Positions 1-8,019 of a stretch of DNA of 36,851 nt are shown here, piece by piece; position 1 is the stretch's first letter, and the number at the start of each line of letters is the position of its first letter. Made by a program: the position numbers and the translations under genes. Origin of the DNA: Pseudomonadota bacterium. GTDB lineage: Bacteria > Pseudomonadota > Alphaproteobacteria > Sphingomonadales > Sphingomonadaceae. The stretch covers positions 1-36,851 of the forward strand of contig JAJZQN010000036.1 in the NCBI GenBank assembly GCA_021847605.1, in the 5' to 3' direction. The notes below the pieces were generated by a model, which was given only the letters and a program-made list of their open reading frames with translations, had not been told where the DNA came from and did not search any database.

Positions 1-1
1 C

Positions 2-1444
2 TTCAACGAAACGTCGAACCTGGAAGCCATGTCGGACGGCACGATCGAGCTGCGCGACATGCCGACCATCACCGACAAGAACGGCCGTCGCCTGTCGCTG
101 GCCCGTAACGGTGAAATCGCGATCATCGACAGCGAAGGTCGCGAACGCGAAACCCACCGCCTGCCTTACGGCGCCACCATCCTGTTTGCGGATGGCGATG
201 CCGTGCAGAAGGGCGACCGTTTCGCCGAGTGGGATCCGTTCACCATGCCGGTGATCACCGAAAAGCCCGGTATCGTTAAGTATGTCGACCTGATCGACAA
301 CAAGACGCTGACCGAGCAGACCGACGAAGCCACCGGCATCGCCCAGCGCGTCGTGACCGAGCATCGCGGTGCAGCCCGTTCGAAGGAAGATCTTCGTCCG
401 CGCCTCACCCTGCTCGACGACAATTCGGGCGAAGCCGCACGCTATATGCTGGCGGTCGGCGCGACCCTGTCGGTCGACGATGGTGCGCAGGTTCAGGCCG
501 GTGACGTGCTGGCGCGTGTCAGCCGTGAAGCAGCCAAGACCCGCGACATCACCGGTGGTCTGCCGCGCGTTGCCGAGCTGTTCGAAGCCCGCAAGCCCAA
601 GGACAATGCGATCATTGCCAAAGTGTCGGGCCGCGTTCAGTTCCTCAAGGATTATAAGGCGAAGCGCAAAATCGCCATCAATCCTGAGGATGGTGGCGAG
701 CCGGTCGAATATCTGATCCCCAAGAGCAAGGTGATCGACGTTCAGGAAGGCGACTTCGTGAAGCGCGGCGACAATCTGATCGGTGGTTCGCCCGACCCGC
801 ACGACATTCTGGAAGTGCTCGGCATCGAGCCGCTGGCAGAATATCTGGTGGCCGAAATTCAGGAAGTCTATCGCTTGCAGGGCGTGAAGATCAACGACAA
901 GCACATCGAAACGATCGTTCGTCAGATGTTGCAGAAGGTCGAGATCATCGAGTCCGGCGACACCACGCTGCTGGTGGGCGAACAGGTCGACCGCGAGGAA
1001 ATGGACGAGATCAACGCCAAGCTCCAGCCGGGCTTCGCGCCCGCCGCTGGCAAGCCGGTGCTGCTGGGCATCACCAAGGCGTCGCTCCAGACCCGTTCGT
1101 TCATCTCGGCCGCGTCCTTCCAGGAAACGACCCGCGTCCTCACGGAAGCGGCGGTTCAGGGCAAGAAGGATACGCTGATCGGCCTGAAGGAAAATGTCAT
1201 CGTCGGCCGCCTGATCCCTGCTGGTACGGGCGCTGGCATGAACCGGATGCGGGTTGCCGCCTCGTCGCGTGACGCGGCGATGCGCGCTGCCCTGCGGGCC
1301 GCAAGCCAGGTCGACCTGATCGCGCCGAAGACGGCCGCTCAGGAACATGCCGCCGAACTGCGTCAGGGTGCCGAAGCCGCGATCGGCGACGATCCGCTGG
1401 GCGCCGTGCAGGGTGATGATTTCACCACGCAGGACATGGACTGA
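2..1444 (+). CDS. rpoC: RNA polymerase beta' subunit, C-terminal part (5' end outside window)
   Basis: This is the C-terminal third of the catalytic beta' subunit of RNA polymerase. The reading frame is open from base 2 (Phe-Asn-Glu-Thr...), so the gene is cut by the window edge and the ATG at 29 is internal. About 480 residues remain of a protein that is normally about 1400. Recognisable family segments include GGLPRVAELFEAR, GVKINDKHIETIVRQM and SFISAASFQETTRVL, all typical of the conserved C-terminal region around and after the trigger loop. The acidic tail ends with TGA at 1442-1444. A rho-independent terminator follows 80 bases downstream. Identification is by recognition of these conserved blocks and is very secure. 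Confidence 0.98.
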   Translation, partial: FNETSNLEAMSDGTIELRDMPTITDKNGRRLSLARNGEIAIIDSEGRERETHRLPYGATILFADGDAVQKGDRFAEWDPFTMPVITEKPGIVKYVDLIDNKTLTEQTDEATGIAQRVVTEHRGAARSKEDLRPRLTLLDDNSGEAARYMLAVGATLSVDDGAQVQAGDVLARVSREAAKTRDITGGLPRVAELFEARKPKDNAIIAKVSGRVQFLKDYKAKRKIAINPEDGGEPVEYLIPKSKVIDVQEGDFVKRGDNLIGGSPDPHDILEVLGIEPLAEYLVAEIQEVYRLQGVKINDKHIETIVRQMLQKVEIIESGDTTLLVGEQVDREEMDEINAKLQPGFAPAAGKPVLLGITKASLQTRSFISAASFQETTRVLTEAAVQGKKDTLIGLKENVIVGRLIPAGTGAGMNRMRVAASSRDAAMRAALRAASQVDLIAPKTAAQEHAAELRQGAEAAIGDDPLGAVQGDDFTTQDMD

Positions 1445-1524
1445 CCCTTTGAAAGCATGGGAGGCGCTTCCTATATGGAATGCGGCTCCCATGCCCGTCG
1501 GCCCATATCAGGGACGATGCAAAT

Positions 1525-1566
1525 GCCCGCCGGATGCGTAACCCGCAGCCGGCGGGCTTTTCTTTT
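1525..1566 (+). terminator. Rho-independent terminator after rpoC
   Basis: Perfect 9-bp inverted repeat: GCCCGCCGG at 1525-1533 pairs with CCGGCGGGC at 1549-1557, followed at once by a T-rich run (TTTTCTTTT). It lies 80 bases after the rpoC stop codon and ends the rpoBC transcript. Confidence 0.9.
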
Positions 1567-1622
1567 GCCCCGGACAGTCAGCAGGGGCCGGGAAAAGTAG
1601 GTCGGATGACTTCAAAAACCCC

Positions 1623-1651
1623 TTGACCGACTCTGCAACCCCGCCTATCTG
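1623..1651 (+). promoter_or_regulatory. Sigma70-type promoter of the tRNA-Gln gene
   Basis: TTGACC (-35, 1623-1628) and TATCTG (-10, 1646-1651) are separated by exactly 17 bases and sit 33 bases before the tRNA. The bases just after the -10 box are GC-rich (GCGGCG), as is common for stable-RNA promoters under stringent control. The promoter is seen in sequence; stringent control is inference. Confidence 0.7.
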
Positions 1652-1684
1652 CGGCGTCCCAAGCGCGGTGCGCTCAAGGATTGA

Positions 1685-1758
1685 TGCCCGATCCTCTAAT
1701 GGTAAGAGAGCGGACTCTGACTCCGTCAATCAAGGTTCGAATCCTTGTCGGGCATCCA
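1685..1758 (+). tRNA. tRNA-Gln (anticodon CUG)
   Basis: A full cloverleaf can be drawn. The acceptor stem is TGCCCGA (1685-1691) with TCGGGCA (1748-1754). The D stem is CTCT/AGAG (1694-1697/1705-1708). The anticodon stem is GCGGA/TCCGT (1710-1714/1722-1726) with loop CTCTGAC, giving anticodon CTG at 1717-1719, which reads CAG (Gln). The T stem is CAAGG/CCTTG with loop TTCGAAT. CCA is encoded at 1756-1758. The discriminator base is T73 (1755). The first acceptor pair is U1-A72, an unusual weak pair that is a known hallmark of bacterial tRNA-Gln. It has its own promoter and a candidate terminator. Confidence 0.97.
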
Positions 1759-1822
1759 AAACTTTCCAAAAGACATGAGCATAGGCTGGCGCACCCGCCC
1801 CGAGTGACCCCGCCGGTTTGCA

Positions 1823-1865
1823 CGCCAGAACACGATCTCGATCAGAGATCGGGTGGCGCTTTCTT
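1823..1865 (+). terminator. Candidate terminator after tRNA-Gln
   Basis: Two-part hairpin: the outer arms CGCCA (1823-1827) and TGGCG (1854-1858) enclose a perfect inner stem, CGATCTC (1833-1839) with GAGATCG (1845-1851), around a 5-base loop. CTTTCTT follows. The short T run makes this moderately convincing. Confidence 0.55.
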
Positions 1866-1914
1866 ACATATCGGGGAATGAACCGGCCGCTTCATGCCGC
1901 CGGGGATCATGGCG

Positions 1915-2091
1915 TCAGCGGGTCGCCTTGCGCACGGGAATGGAGCGTTCGCGCCAGGCCATAGTCTTGCCAGCGAGTGCGCGTTCGACACGCGCCCAGA
2001 TTTCGATATCCGCAGCCGTGATCATGCCATCCTCCATCGGACGTGCAGGCATTGAACGGACAGGCATCGGCGGCAGGACGGCGTTGCGCAT
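1915..2091 (-). CDS. Small hypothetical protein (58 aa, or 36 aa from an internal start)
   Basis: A short open frame reads leftward from ATG at 2091 to TGA at 1915-1917. The C-terminal half (ITAADIEIWARVERALAGKT and onward, ending in a basic tail) looks like a real short helical protein, not a random frame. The best ribosome-binding sequence is GGAGG, five bases before an internal ATG whose first base is 2025, so the true product may be only 36 residues beginning MITAADIEIW. I recognise no family; no function can be assigned. It occupies the otherwise empty space between tRNA-Gln and the nucleosidase gene. The opposite-strand 123-codon frame here has no protein-like character. Confidence 0.45.
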   Translation of the reverse strand: MRNAVLPPMPVRSMPARPMEDGMITAADIEIWARVERALAGKTMAWRERSIPVRKATR

Positions 2092-2242
2092 GGCTTACTC
2101 GCGAGACGATAATGTCATAACAGAATGGTGCTTTTTAACAGGAAGCGCTGTCGTCCCAATGTCTGCAACATTACATAAGGGCAATGCAGGGACGATCGGG
2201 GGATACCCCATATACAGTCCATGAAGCGGGGGCGATAAAGAC

Positions 2243-2866
2243 ATGGTGGCCGAATGCGTGACGATCGGGAGCAGGCGCGTGCTGTTCCTGATGGCGGTCG
2301 ATGCGGAATATGGCGTGCATCTGCGGCGGCGTTTCGTGCCGTTGCTGACGGGTGTCGGGCCTGTGGAAGCGGCGCTGGCGACGGGCATGGCGTTGCAGCA
2401 GATGGCGGCGCGCGACGCCCTGCCCGATCTGGCCATATGCCTGGGGTCGGCAGGATCACGGCGATGCCCGCTGGGCGAAATCTATCAGGTGTCGAGCGTG
2501 TCATGGCGTGACATGGATGCGTCCCGCCTGGGCTTTGCCAAGGGGCTGACACCCTTTGCCGATCATCCGGTGGATGTGCCGCTGGAAATGCTGACCGATC
2601 TGCCACGCGCCCGGCTTTCGACCGGAGCGAATATCGTGGGGGGCGAGGATTATGCCGCCATCGACGCCGATATGGTGGATATGGAGACATTTGCGGTGGC
2701 GCGGGCCTGTGGCCGGTTCGGCGTGCCGCTGGCGGGCCTGCGCGGCATTTCCGACGGGCCGGGTGAGTTGAGCCATATCGATGGCTGGACGGCGCTGCTG
2801 GGGTTGCTGGATGAGCGGCTCGCCGCAGCCGTGGACCAGATCGAAAACAGGTTGTTGGCGCTGTAA
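2243..2866 (+). CDS. MTA/SAH nucleosidase-like phosphorylase-family protein
   Basis: Probable 5'-methylthioadenosine/S-adenosylhomocysteine nucleosidase of the PNP/UDP phosphorylase superfamily, which splits adenine from these by-products of SAM metabolism in the cytosol. The visible signatures are ICLGSAGS (65-72), the substrate-binding VDMETFAVA (145-153, with the conserved Met-Glu pair) and RGISD (167-171), whose Asp is the expected proton donor. At 207 residues it is somewhat shorter than the usual 230 or so. The N-terminal strand is compact, although an acidic residue follows it (VDAEYG). The ATG at 2243 is preceded by a G-rich stretch, a modest ribosome site. The gene stands alone, convergent with the next one. 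Another nucleoside-cleaving member of the superfamily is possible. Confidence 0.75.
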   Translation: MVAECVTIGSRRVLFLMAVDAEYGVHLRRRFVPLLTGVGPVEAALATGMALQQMAARDALPDLAICLGSAGSRRCPLGEIYQVSSVSWRDMDASRLGFAKGLTPFADHPVDVPLEMLTDLPRARLSTGANIVGGEDYAAIDADMVDMETFAVARACGRFGVPLAGLRGISDGPGELSHIDGWTALLGLLDERLAAAVDQIENRLLAL

Positions 2867-2895
2867 AGCCTATCCCACCCCGCCATCAGCCCGGT

Positions 2896-3972
2896 TCAGC
2901 ATGTGCCGGCCGACGACGCAGGGCGGGACCAGGACAGTTGGTAGGTGACGAGGAAGCCGTCATGATCCGATAGTTCGGGGCCGCTTTTGCCGCCGTCGAA
3001 CATCGCCTCTACCCGGATGGGACGAATCGACACCTGATCGCCGGGCCAGAAAAATTGCAGATCCTGCGTATCCATCCAGGGTTCGTCGCCGTCCCAGGAC
3101 ATTTGCACGTCGCAGCCCGACGCACGGTCCGCGCAAACGCGGTGGACCAGATCGAAGGATTGATAGCGAGAGAAATTCTCCCAGCGCGGTTCGGAATGGC
3201 GCATGTTGAAATCACCACCGAAGATCACGGGATAGGCGTCGTCATGGGTGCGATCGATGAAAGCCGATGCTTCAAGCGACTGGCGGTCATGCGCCTCCAG
3301 ATTGCGATGGGCGGGCGCCCGCGACGCCCCGCGGCTGTTCATATGGGTATCGTAAATGTCGATCGGGGTCGGCACACAGGGTATGGAGATACGGGCAAGG
3401 GCCACGCCCTTATTGGCGAGGCAATCAATCCCCGCACATGACCGACGGCCATAGGCGTGCATATCGACATGGATGATCGGATAGCGCGAGGCGATGGCAA
3501 GGCCGCTGCCGGTCAGGTGCATGCCCACCTCCCCCCGTTTGATGTCGGAGCGGCCCGGCAACGGCTCTGTCGTGACGCCCCGTGCGCGGGTCGTGCGGCG
3601 CGGGCCAGCGACAATCGCCGGATAGCCGGTGGCGGCCACGGCGCTCTTGGCAGGACCGCTGAACATTTCCTGAAACAGGATGACGTCCGGTCCCCGCCCC
3701 TGCGCCCGCAGCGCGGAAAGGCGGTCGCCAATCTGCCGCAGCGACGGCGCACGCCCTGAACGGGCGGGCCAGCCCAGCCCCTCTATATTATAGGTCAGTA
3801 CCGTCAGAGTGGTGGTGTCCATTCCGTCCGCCGCCGGAGCGATGACGGGCGGGGTCGCATCCTGTGGCGCCATGGAGCGCAACGGCAGCGGCGTGGCGCA
3901 ACTGGACGCCAATAGCCCGAGCAAGCCCACCCATGGGCATGACACGGAAAGACGCAGGCGCCGCTGTGCCAC
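2896..3972 (-). CDS. Endonuclease/exonuclease/phosphatase (EEP) family protein, probably exported
   Basis: This 358-residue protein has the full set of EEP-family metal and catalytic motifs: LTVLTYNIEG near residue 57, the metal-binding Glu in LFQEMF, YDTHMNS, GGDFNMR and ELSDHDGF near the C-terminus. The family includes sphingomyelinase-like phosphodiesterases and nucleases; the substrate cannot be read from the sequence. The N-terminus is basic then hydrophobic and ends LLASSC, a signal peptide with a loose lipobox (Ala instead of Leu at -3), so it is likely exported and perhaps lipid-anchored. The start is GTG at 3972, seven bases after the apt stop codon, so it is probably co-transcribed with apt. 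Confidence 0.8.
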   Translation of the reverse strand: MAQRRLRLSVSCPWVGLLGLLASSCATPLPLRSMAPQDATPPVIAPAADGMDTTTLTVLTYNIEGLGWPARSGRAPSLRQIGDRLSALRAQGRGPDVILFQEMFSGPAKSAVAATGYPAIVAGPRRTTRARGVTTEPLPGRSDIKRGEVGMHLTGSGLAIASRYPIIHVDMHAYGRRSCAGIDCLANKGVALARISIPCVPTPIDIYDTHMNSRGASRAPAHRNLEAHDRQSLEASAFIDRTHDDAYPVIFGGDFNMRHSEPRWENFSRYQSFDLVHRVCADRASGCDVQMSWDGDEPWMDTQDLQFFWPGDQVSIRPIRVEAMFDGGKSGPELSDHDGFLVTYQLSWSRPASSAGTC

Positions 3973-3979
3973 GGCCAGT

Positions 3980-4516
3980 CTATTCCCCGTCGAAACGGAT
4001 CAACGCCTGCGCCGGAACGCCCTCTGCCTCCAGTGCCGCCATGCCGCCCAGATCGGGCAGGTCGATGGCAAAGAGCGCCAGCAGGACGTCGGCGCCCTGT
4101 TCGCGCAGCAATTGCGCGGCGGCAATCGCGGTTCCGCCGGTGGCGATCAGATCGTCGATCAGGACGATGCGACTGCCGCCCGGAACCTGTCCTTCATGCA
4201 TTTCGAGCCGGTCGGTGCCATATTCCAGCACATAGTCGATGCCGACAGTCTTGCCGGGCAGCTTGCCCGCCTTGCGCACCGGCACGAAGCCCTTGCCCAA
4301 TGCGAGGGCGAGGGCCGCACCCAGAATGAAACCGCGCGCCTCCACCCCGACGATGAGGTCAGGATCGAGCGGGCGAATACGGGCCGCCATCTGCTCCACC
4401 AGTTCGCGCAACCCCTGCCCGTCGGCGAGCAGGGTGGTGATGTCGCGGAACATGATGCCGGGCTTGGGGAAATCCGGGATGGTACGGATGAGGCTGGTCA
4501 GATGGTCGATGCTCAT
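3980..4516 (-). CDS. apt: Adenine phosphoribosyltransferase
   Basis: Purine salvage enzyme making AMP from adenine and PRPP in the cytosol. The 178-residue length fits the family. The PRPP-binding loop is RIVLIDDLIATGGT (116-129). The N-terminal IPDFPKPGIMFRDITTLL and the GVEARGFILG segment are typical of Apt. I chose the ATG at 4516, where the conserved N-terminus begins. The frame stays open upstream to 4660, but those residues are arginine-rich and would run back into petC. A hairpin that may end the petABC transcript lies immediately before it, so apt may be transcribed only partly by read-through. Confidence 0.95.
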   Translation of the reverse strand: MSIDHLTSLIRTIPDFPKPGIMFRDITTLLADGQGLRELVEQMAARIRPLDPDLIVGVEARGFILGAALALALGKGFVPVRKAGKLPGKTVGIDYVLEYGTDRLEMHEGQVPGGSRIVLIDDLIATGGTAIAAAQLLREQGADVLLALFAIDLPDLGGMAALEAEGVPAQALIRFDGE

Positions 4517-4530
4517 GCCGCCCCCATAAG

Positions 4531-4564
4531 GAAAGGGCGCGATTCCCACAAGGAACCGCGCCCT
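4531..4564 (-). terminator. Hairpin between petC and apt, candidate terminator/attenuator
   Basis: A 13-bp stem with one G-U wobble, formed by 4534-4546 and 4552-4564 around a 5-base loop. On the leftward transcript the outer arms are AGGGCGCG and CGCGCCCT. Only TTTCCTT follows, so termination would be partial. It sits about 18 bases before the apt start codon. Confidence 0.55.
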
Positions 4565-4595
4565 ATTCCTGCGCCCGGCATCGGGGCTGCGCCTG

Positions 4596-5465
4596 TCAGG
4601 CCGCCTTTTTCTTGTCCGCCCAGATATTCTGGTAGGACATATAGGCCAGACCCGTCGCAATCAGCAGGAAGACGATGGTGGCCAGACCCGCCGTGCGGCG
4701 ATTTTCCAGCTTCGGCTCGGCCGTCCAGGTGAGGAAGGCCGCCACGTCCTGCGCCATCTGATCCACCGTCGCCTTGGTGCCGTCGGCATAGGCGACCTGA
4801 TCGTCGGCAGCCAGCGGCGGGGCCATCGCCAGATTGAGATTGGCAAAATAGGGGTTGAAGTGCAGCGCGTCGGGGGTCTTGGCGTCAGGGAATTCCTTCA
4901 GCAATTCCTGTCCCTTGGCGTTCTTGTACCCGGCCTGATCGGTATAGCCGGTCAGCAGCGAGTAGATATAAGCAGAGCCATGATGGCGCGCCTTGGTCAT
5001 CAGCGACAGGTCGGGCGGGATCGCATTATTGTTCGCCGCCGCCGCCGCGACATTATTCGCGAAGGGCTTGGGGAAATAATCCGATGGCACCGGATCGCGG
5101 GTCGACATTTCGCCGGTCGCGGGATCGACGTCCGGTGTCTTGAGCGCCCATTGCTTGGCGATGGCCTTCACCTCGGCCTCATTATAGCCGATGCCTTCCA
5201 GATCGCGGAAGGCGACGAATTTCAGGCTGTGGCAGGCCGAGCAGACTTCCTTGAAAACCTGAAAGCCGCGCTGAAGCTGTTGCCGGTCGTAACGGCCGAA
5301 CGGACCGTCGAACGAGAAAGAGACATGCTTGGGAGCGAGGTGAAATTCATGCTCCACCGTCTTGGCCGGCGGTTCGGTGACATAGCTATAGGCACCGAAC
5401 AGGAAGGAGATGAGCAACCAGCCTGCAAAGAAGAGGCCGACGAAGAATGCGCCGATGCGAACCAT
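4596..5465 (-). CDS. petC: Cytochrome c1 of the bc1 complex
   Basis: Membrane-anchored c-type cytochrome of complex III, passing electrons from the Rieske protein to a soluble cytochrome c on the periplasmic side. The heme-binding motif CSACH is at residues 75-79, and the likely axial Met lies in LNLAMAPPL. There is an N-terminal hydrophobic segment (residues 5-27), and the C-terminal transmembrane anchor is followed by a short lysine-rich tail (ADKKKAA), as in the family. The 289-residue length is normal for bacterial c1. It is third in the petABC operon, 14 bases after petB. Confidence 0.96.
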   Translation of the reverse strand: MVRIGAFFVGLFFAGWLLISFLFGAYSYVTEPPAKTVEHEFHLAPKHVSFSFDGPFGRYDRQQLQRGFQVFKEVCSACHSLKFVAFRDLEGIGYNEAEVKAIAKQWALKTPDVDPATGEMSTRDPVPSDYFPKPFANNVAAAAANNNAIPPDLSLMTKARHHGSAYIYSLLTGYTDQAGYKNAKGQELLKEFPDAKTPDALHFNPYFANLNLAMAPPLAADDQVAYADGTKATVDQMAQDVAAFLTWTAEPKLENRRTAGLATIVFLLIATGLAYMSYQNIWADKKKAA

Positions 5466-5479
5466 GATCGTCTACCCCC

Positions 5480-6772
5480 TTATTCGGCCGGGACCGCGGC
5501 GGGTTCGCCGTCAGCCTTGGCATATTTGGCCAGCACCGCATCGGTGATCGAATTGGGCAGCGGCAGCGGCTTTTCGAAGCGCGAAATCAGCGGCAGAATG
5601 ATCAGGAAATGGGCGAAATAATATGCCGCCGCAACCTGAGAGATCATCACATAAGGCTCCTCCGCCGGAGCGCCGCCGCAATAGCCCAGGATCAGCACGT
5701 CGAGAATGAGGATCCAGAAATATTTGCGGAAGACCGGGCGATAGGTGCCCGAACGAACCGGCGACGTATCGAGCCATGGCAGGAAGAAGAGCAGCAGGAT
5801 CGATGCGAACATCGCCAGCACGCCCAGCAGCTTGGCCGGTACGAAGAAGAAGTCGACGGTGAAGGCGCGCAGGATCGCGTAGAAGGGCCAGAAATACCAT
5901 TCAGGCACGATATGCGCCGGCGTCGAGAGCGGGTTCGCTTCGATATAATTGTCCGGGTGGCCCAGGAAATTGGGCGCAAAGAACAGCAGGACCGAGAAGC
6001 AGATCAGGAAGACACCAAGGCCGAACCCGTCCTTTGCCGTGTAATAGGGATGGAACGGCACGGTATCCTGCGGCCCCTTCACCTCCACGCCGGTCGGGTT
6101 CGAAGACCCCGGAATATGCAGCGCCCAGATATGCAGGATGATAACGCCCGCAATCACGAAGGGTAGCAGGAAGTGCAGCGAGAAGAATCGGTTGAGCGAC
6201 GCATTGCCGGGGGCGAAACCGCCCAGCAGCCAGGTCTGGATCGGTTCGCCCACGACCGGGATCGCGCCGAACAGGCCGGTAATGACCTTGGCCCCCCAAT
6301 AGCTCATCTGACCCCAGGGCAGCACATAACCCATGAAGGCCGTGGCCATCATCAGCAGGAAGATGACGAGACCCAGCAGCCACACCATTTCGCGTGGCGC
6401 CTTGTAGGAACCGAAATAGAGGCCGCGGAAAATGTGGAGATAGACCACGATGAAGAAGAAGCTGGCGCCGTTGGCATGGGCATAGCGCATCAGCCAGCCG
6501 GCATTCACGTCGCGCATCGTCTGTTCGACGGTACCGAATGCGACCAGCGTGTTCGCGCCATAATGCATCGCCATGATGACGCCGGTGATGATCTGGATGA
6601 CCAGCGCGACGCCGGCGAGGACGCCGAAATTCCAGAAATAATTGAGATTGCGCGGGACAGGATAGCCCGCACCGATGGCGTTGTAGACGAGGCGCGGAAG
6701 CGGCAGCTTCTCGTCCATCCACTGCATCACGGGATGCTGCGGCTTATATTGCTCAGCCCAGGGAAAGCTCAT
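5480..6772 (-). CDS. petB: Cytochrome b of the bc1 complex
   Basis: The quinol-oxidising, multi-spanning membrane subunit of complex III, 430 residues, carrying both b hemes. Family landmarks are MAMHYGANT and [12 protein letters not shown] (first helix-pair ligands), [11 protein letters not shown] at the Qo-site cd helix, LHFLLPF and LHIWALH (second ligands) and the PEWYFWP motif of the Qo site. The extended C-terminus is usual in alphaproteobacteria. It lies between petA (11-base gap) and petC. Confidence 0.97.
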   Translation of the reverse strand: MSFPWAEQYKPQHPVMQWMDEKLPLPRLVYNAIGAGYPVPRNLNYFWNFGVLAGVALVIQIITGVIMAMHYGANTLVAFGTVEQTMRDVNAGWLMRYAHANGASFFFIVVYLHIFRGLYFGSYKAPREMVWLLGLVIFLLMMATAFMGYVLPWGQMSYWGAKVITGLFGAIPVVGEPIQTWLLGGFAPGNASLNRFFSLHFLLPFVIAGVIILHIWALHIPGSSNPTGVEVKGPQDTVPFHPYYTAKDGFGLGVFLICFSVLLFFAPNFLGHPDNYIEANPLSTPAHIVPEWYFWPFYAILRAFTVDFFFVPAKLLGVLAMFASILLLFFLPWLDTSPVRSGTYRPVFRKYFWILILDVLILGYCGGAPAEEPYVMISQVAAAYYFAHFLIILPLISRFEKPLPLPNSITDAVLAKYAKADGEPAAVPAE

Positions 6773-6783
6773 GGTTTCTTACC

Positions 6784-7350
6784 TCAGCCTACGAGAATGG
6801 CGGTGTCGGAAGTGAAGCTGAACTTCGGAACTTCCAGATTTTTGGGCGCGGGACCTTTACGGATGCGCGCGGCGGTGTCGTAGGACGAGCCATGGCAGGG
6901 GCAGAAATAGCCGCCATATTCGCCGCGCACCTCACCTTCGCCAGCGCCCAGCGGCACGCAGCCCAGATGGGTGCAGACGCCCATGGTGATGAGCCATTGC
7001 TTCTTGCCGTCGACGGTGCGCTGTTCCAGCGTCTGGGGATCGCGCAGGGTCGAGGGATCGACCTTGTCGGCTTCGGCGATTTCCTTGTCGGTCAGATGGC
7101 GCACGAACAAGGGCTGCGACCGGAAGGTCGTCTTGATCGCCTGTCCCGGCTGGATCGCGGAAAGATCGACCTCGGTCGAGGCGAGCGCCAGCACGTCGGC
7201 GCTGGGATTCATCTGATCAATCAGCGGAAGCGCAACGACAGCAGCGCCGACCCCGGCAAAGCTGACTGCCGCTATGTTGATGAAGTCGCGGCGGCGGACT
7301 TCCTCTCCGCCTGATGGACCTGGCCCGTCGGTATGTTCTACGATCGCCAT
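6784..7350 (-). CDS. petA: Rieske iron-sulfur subunit of the bc1 complex
   Basis: Ubiquinol-cytochrome c reductase iron-sulfur protein, first gene of petABC. The [2Fe-2S] ligands are visible as CTHLGC (126-131) and CPCHG (150-154), including the two disulfide Cys. The N-terminus RRRDFINIAA is a twin-arginine-type signal followed by a hydrophobic anchor (residues 24-46), consistent with Tat export of a folded cluster protein. Its 188 residues match the family. AGAGG precedes the ATG at 7350 with good spacing. Confidence 0.97.
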   Translation of the reverse strand: MAIVEHTDGPGPSGGEEVRRRDFINIAAVSFAGVGAAVVALPLIDQMNPSADVLALASTEVDLSAIQPGQAIKTTFRSQPLFVRHLTDKEIAEADKVDPSTLRDPQTLEQRTVDGKKQWLITMGVCTHLGCVPLGAGEGEVRGEYGGYFCPCHGSSYDTAARIRKGPAPKNLEVPKFSFTSDTAILVG

Positions 7351-7365
7351 GCACCTCTACCCTTG

Positions 7366-7401
7366 CAAGAACGCCCTGATCGAGCCGCAATGCCGTTCTT
7401 G
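7366..7401. promoter_or_regulatory. Inverted repeat in the petA leader
   Basis: Perfect 8-bp arms, CAAGAACG (7366-7373) and CGTTCTTG (7394-7401), 20 bases apart, lie 16 bases upstream of petA. This could be a leader hairpin or a regulator site. The 210-base divergent space between petA and trmL also has the looser palindrome GGTGA...TCACC at 7426-7443. I see no convincing sigma70 boxes on either strand there. Confidence 0.3.
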
Positions 7402-7560
7402 GCTTTGTTTATCAAGGGATTTGGGGGTGACTAGGTAATCACCACCTCCGCCTCCCCTTACGGCTGAGTGCGTAGGTGATAACGTGAGGTTGCGCGCTTT
7501 GCCAACAGCAAAGTCGCACAGCCCTGTTGTAAAAAGGTCTGGCTATATTATGGCACGGCC

Positions 7561-8019
7561 ATGCGTATCGCCCTTTACCAACCCGAAATTGCGGGCAATG
7601 TCGGCGCCATCCTGCGTCTGGCGGCCTGCTTCGCCGTGCCGGTGGACATCATCATGCCGACAGGTTTTCCCTTTTCCGACACACGGTTAAAGCGTGCCGC
7701 CATGGATTATGGCGCCGCAGCGGAAGTGACGCGCCATGCCAATTTCGAAGCATTCGACGCGGATCGCCGGGCCAATGGACGCCGCCTGCTGCTGATGAGC
7801 AGCCATGCGTCGCAATTATTGCCCGAGGTGCGGTTCGAGGCGAACGACGTGCTGTTGATGGGATCGGAAAGTGCCGGGGTACCCGACATGGTGCGCGATA
7901 TGGCCGATGTGCGCGTCCGCATACCGATGGCGCCGGGTTTCCGGTCGCTGAACATCGCCGTTTCGACGGGCATCGCGGTGGCAGAAGCGCTGCGCCAGAC
8001 GGGGACTTTTCCGCAATGA
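7561..8019 (+). CDS. trmL: tRNA (cytidine(34)-2'-O)-methyltransferase
   Basis: SPOUT-family methyltransferase that methylates the wobble nucleotide of certain tRNA-Leu species using SAM. The 152-residue size is typical of TrmL. Characteristic segments are NVGAILRLAACF (13-24), LLMGSESAGVP (98-108) and the knot region IPMAPGFRSLNIAVSTGIAV (121-140). The last codons overlap the start of hemF (ATGA at 8016-8019), indicating translational coupling. Confidence 0.93.
   Translation: MRIALYQPEIAGNVGAILRLAACFAVPVDIIMPTGFPFSDTRLKRAAMDYGAAAEVTRHANFEAFDADRRANGRRLLLMSSHASQLLPEVRFEANDVLLMGSESAGVPDMVRDMADVRVRIPMAPGFRSLNIAVSTGIAVAEALRQTGTFPQ

Noticed and set aside
1853..2224. A 123-codon rightward frame after tRNA-Gln
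   Set aside because: Starts inside the terminator-like hairpin, no ribosome site, and the opposite-strand short frame is more protein-like.
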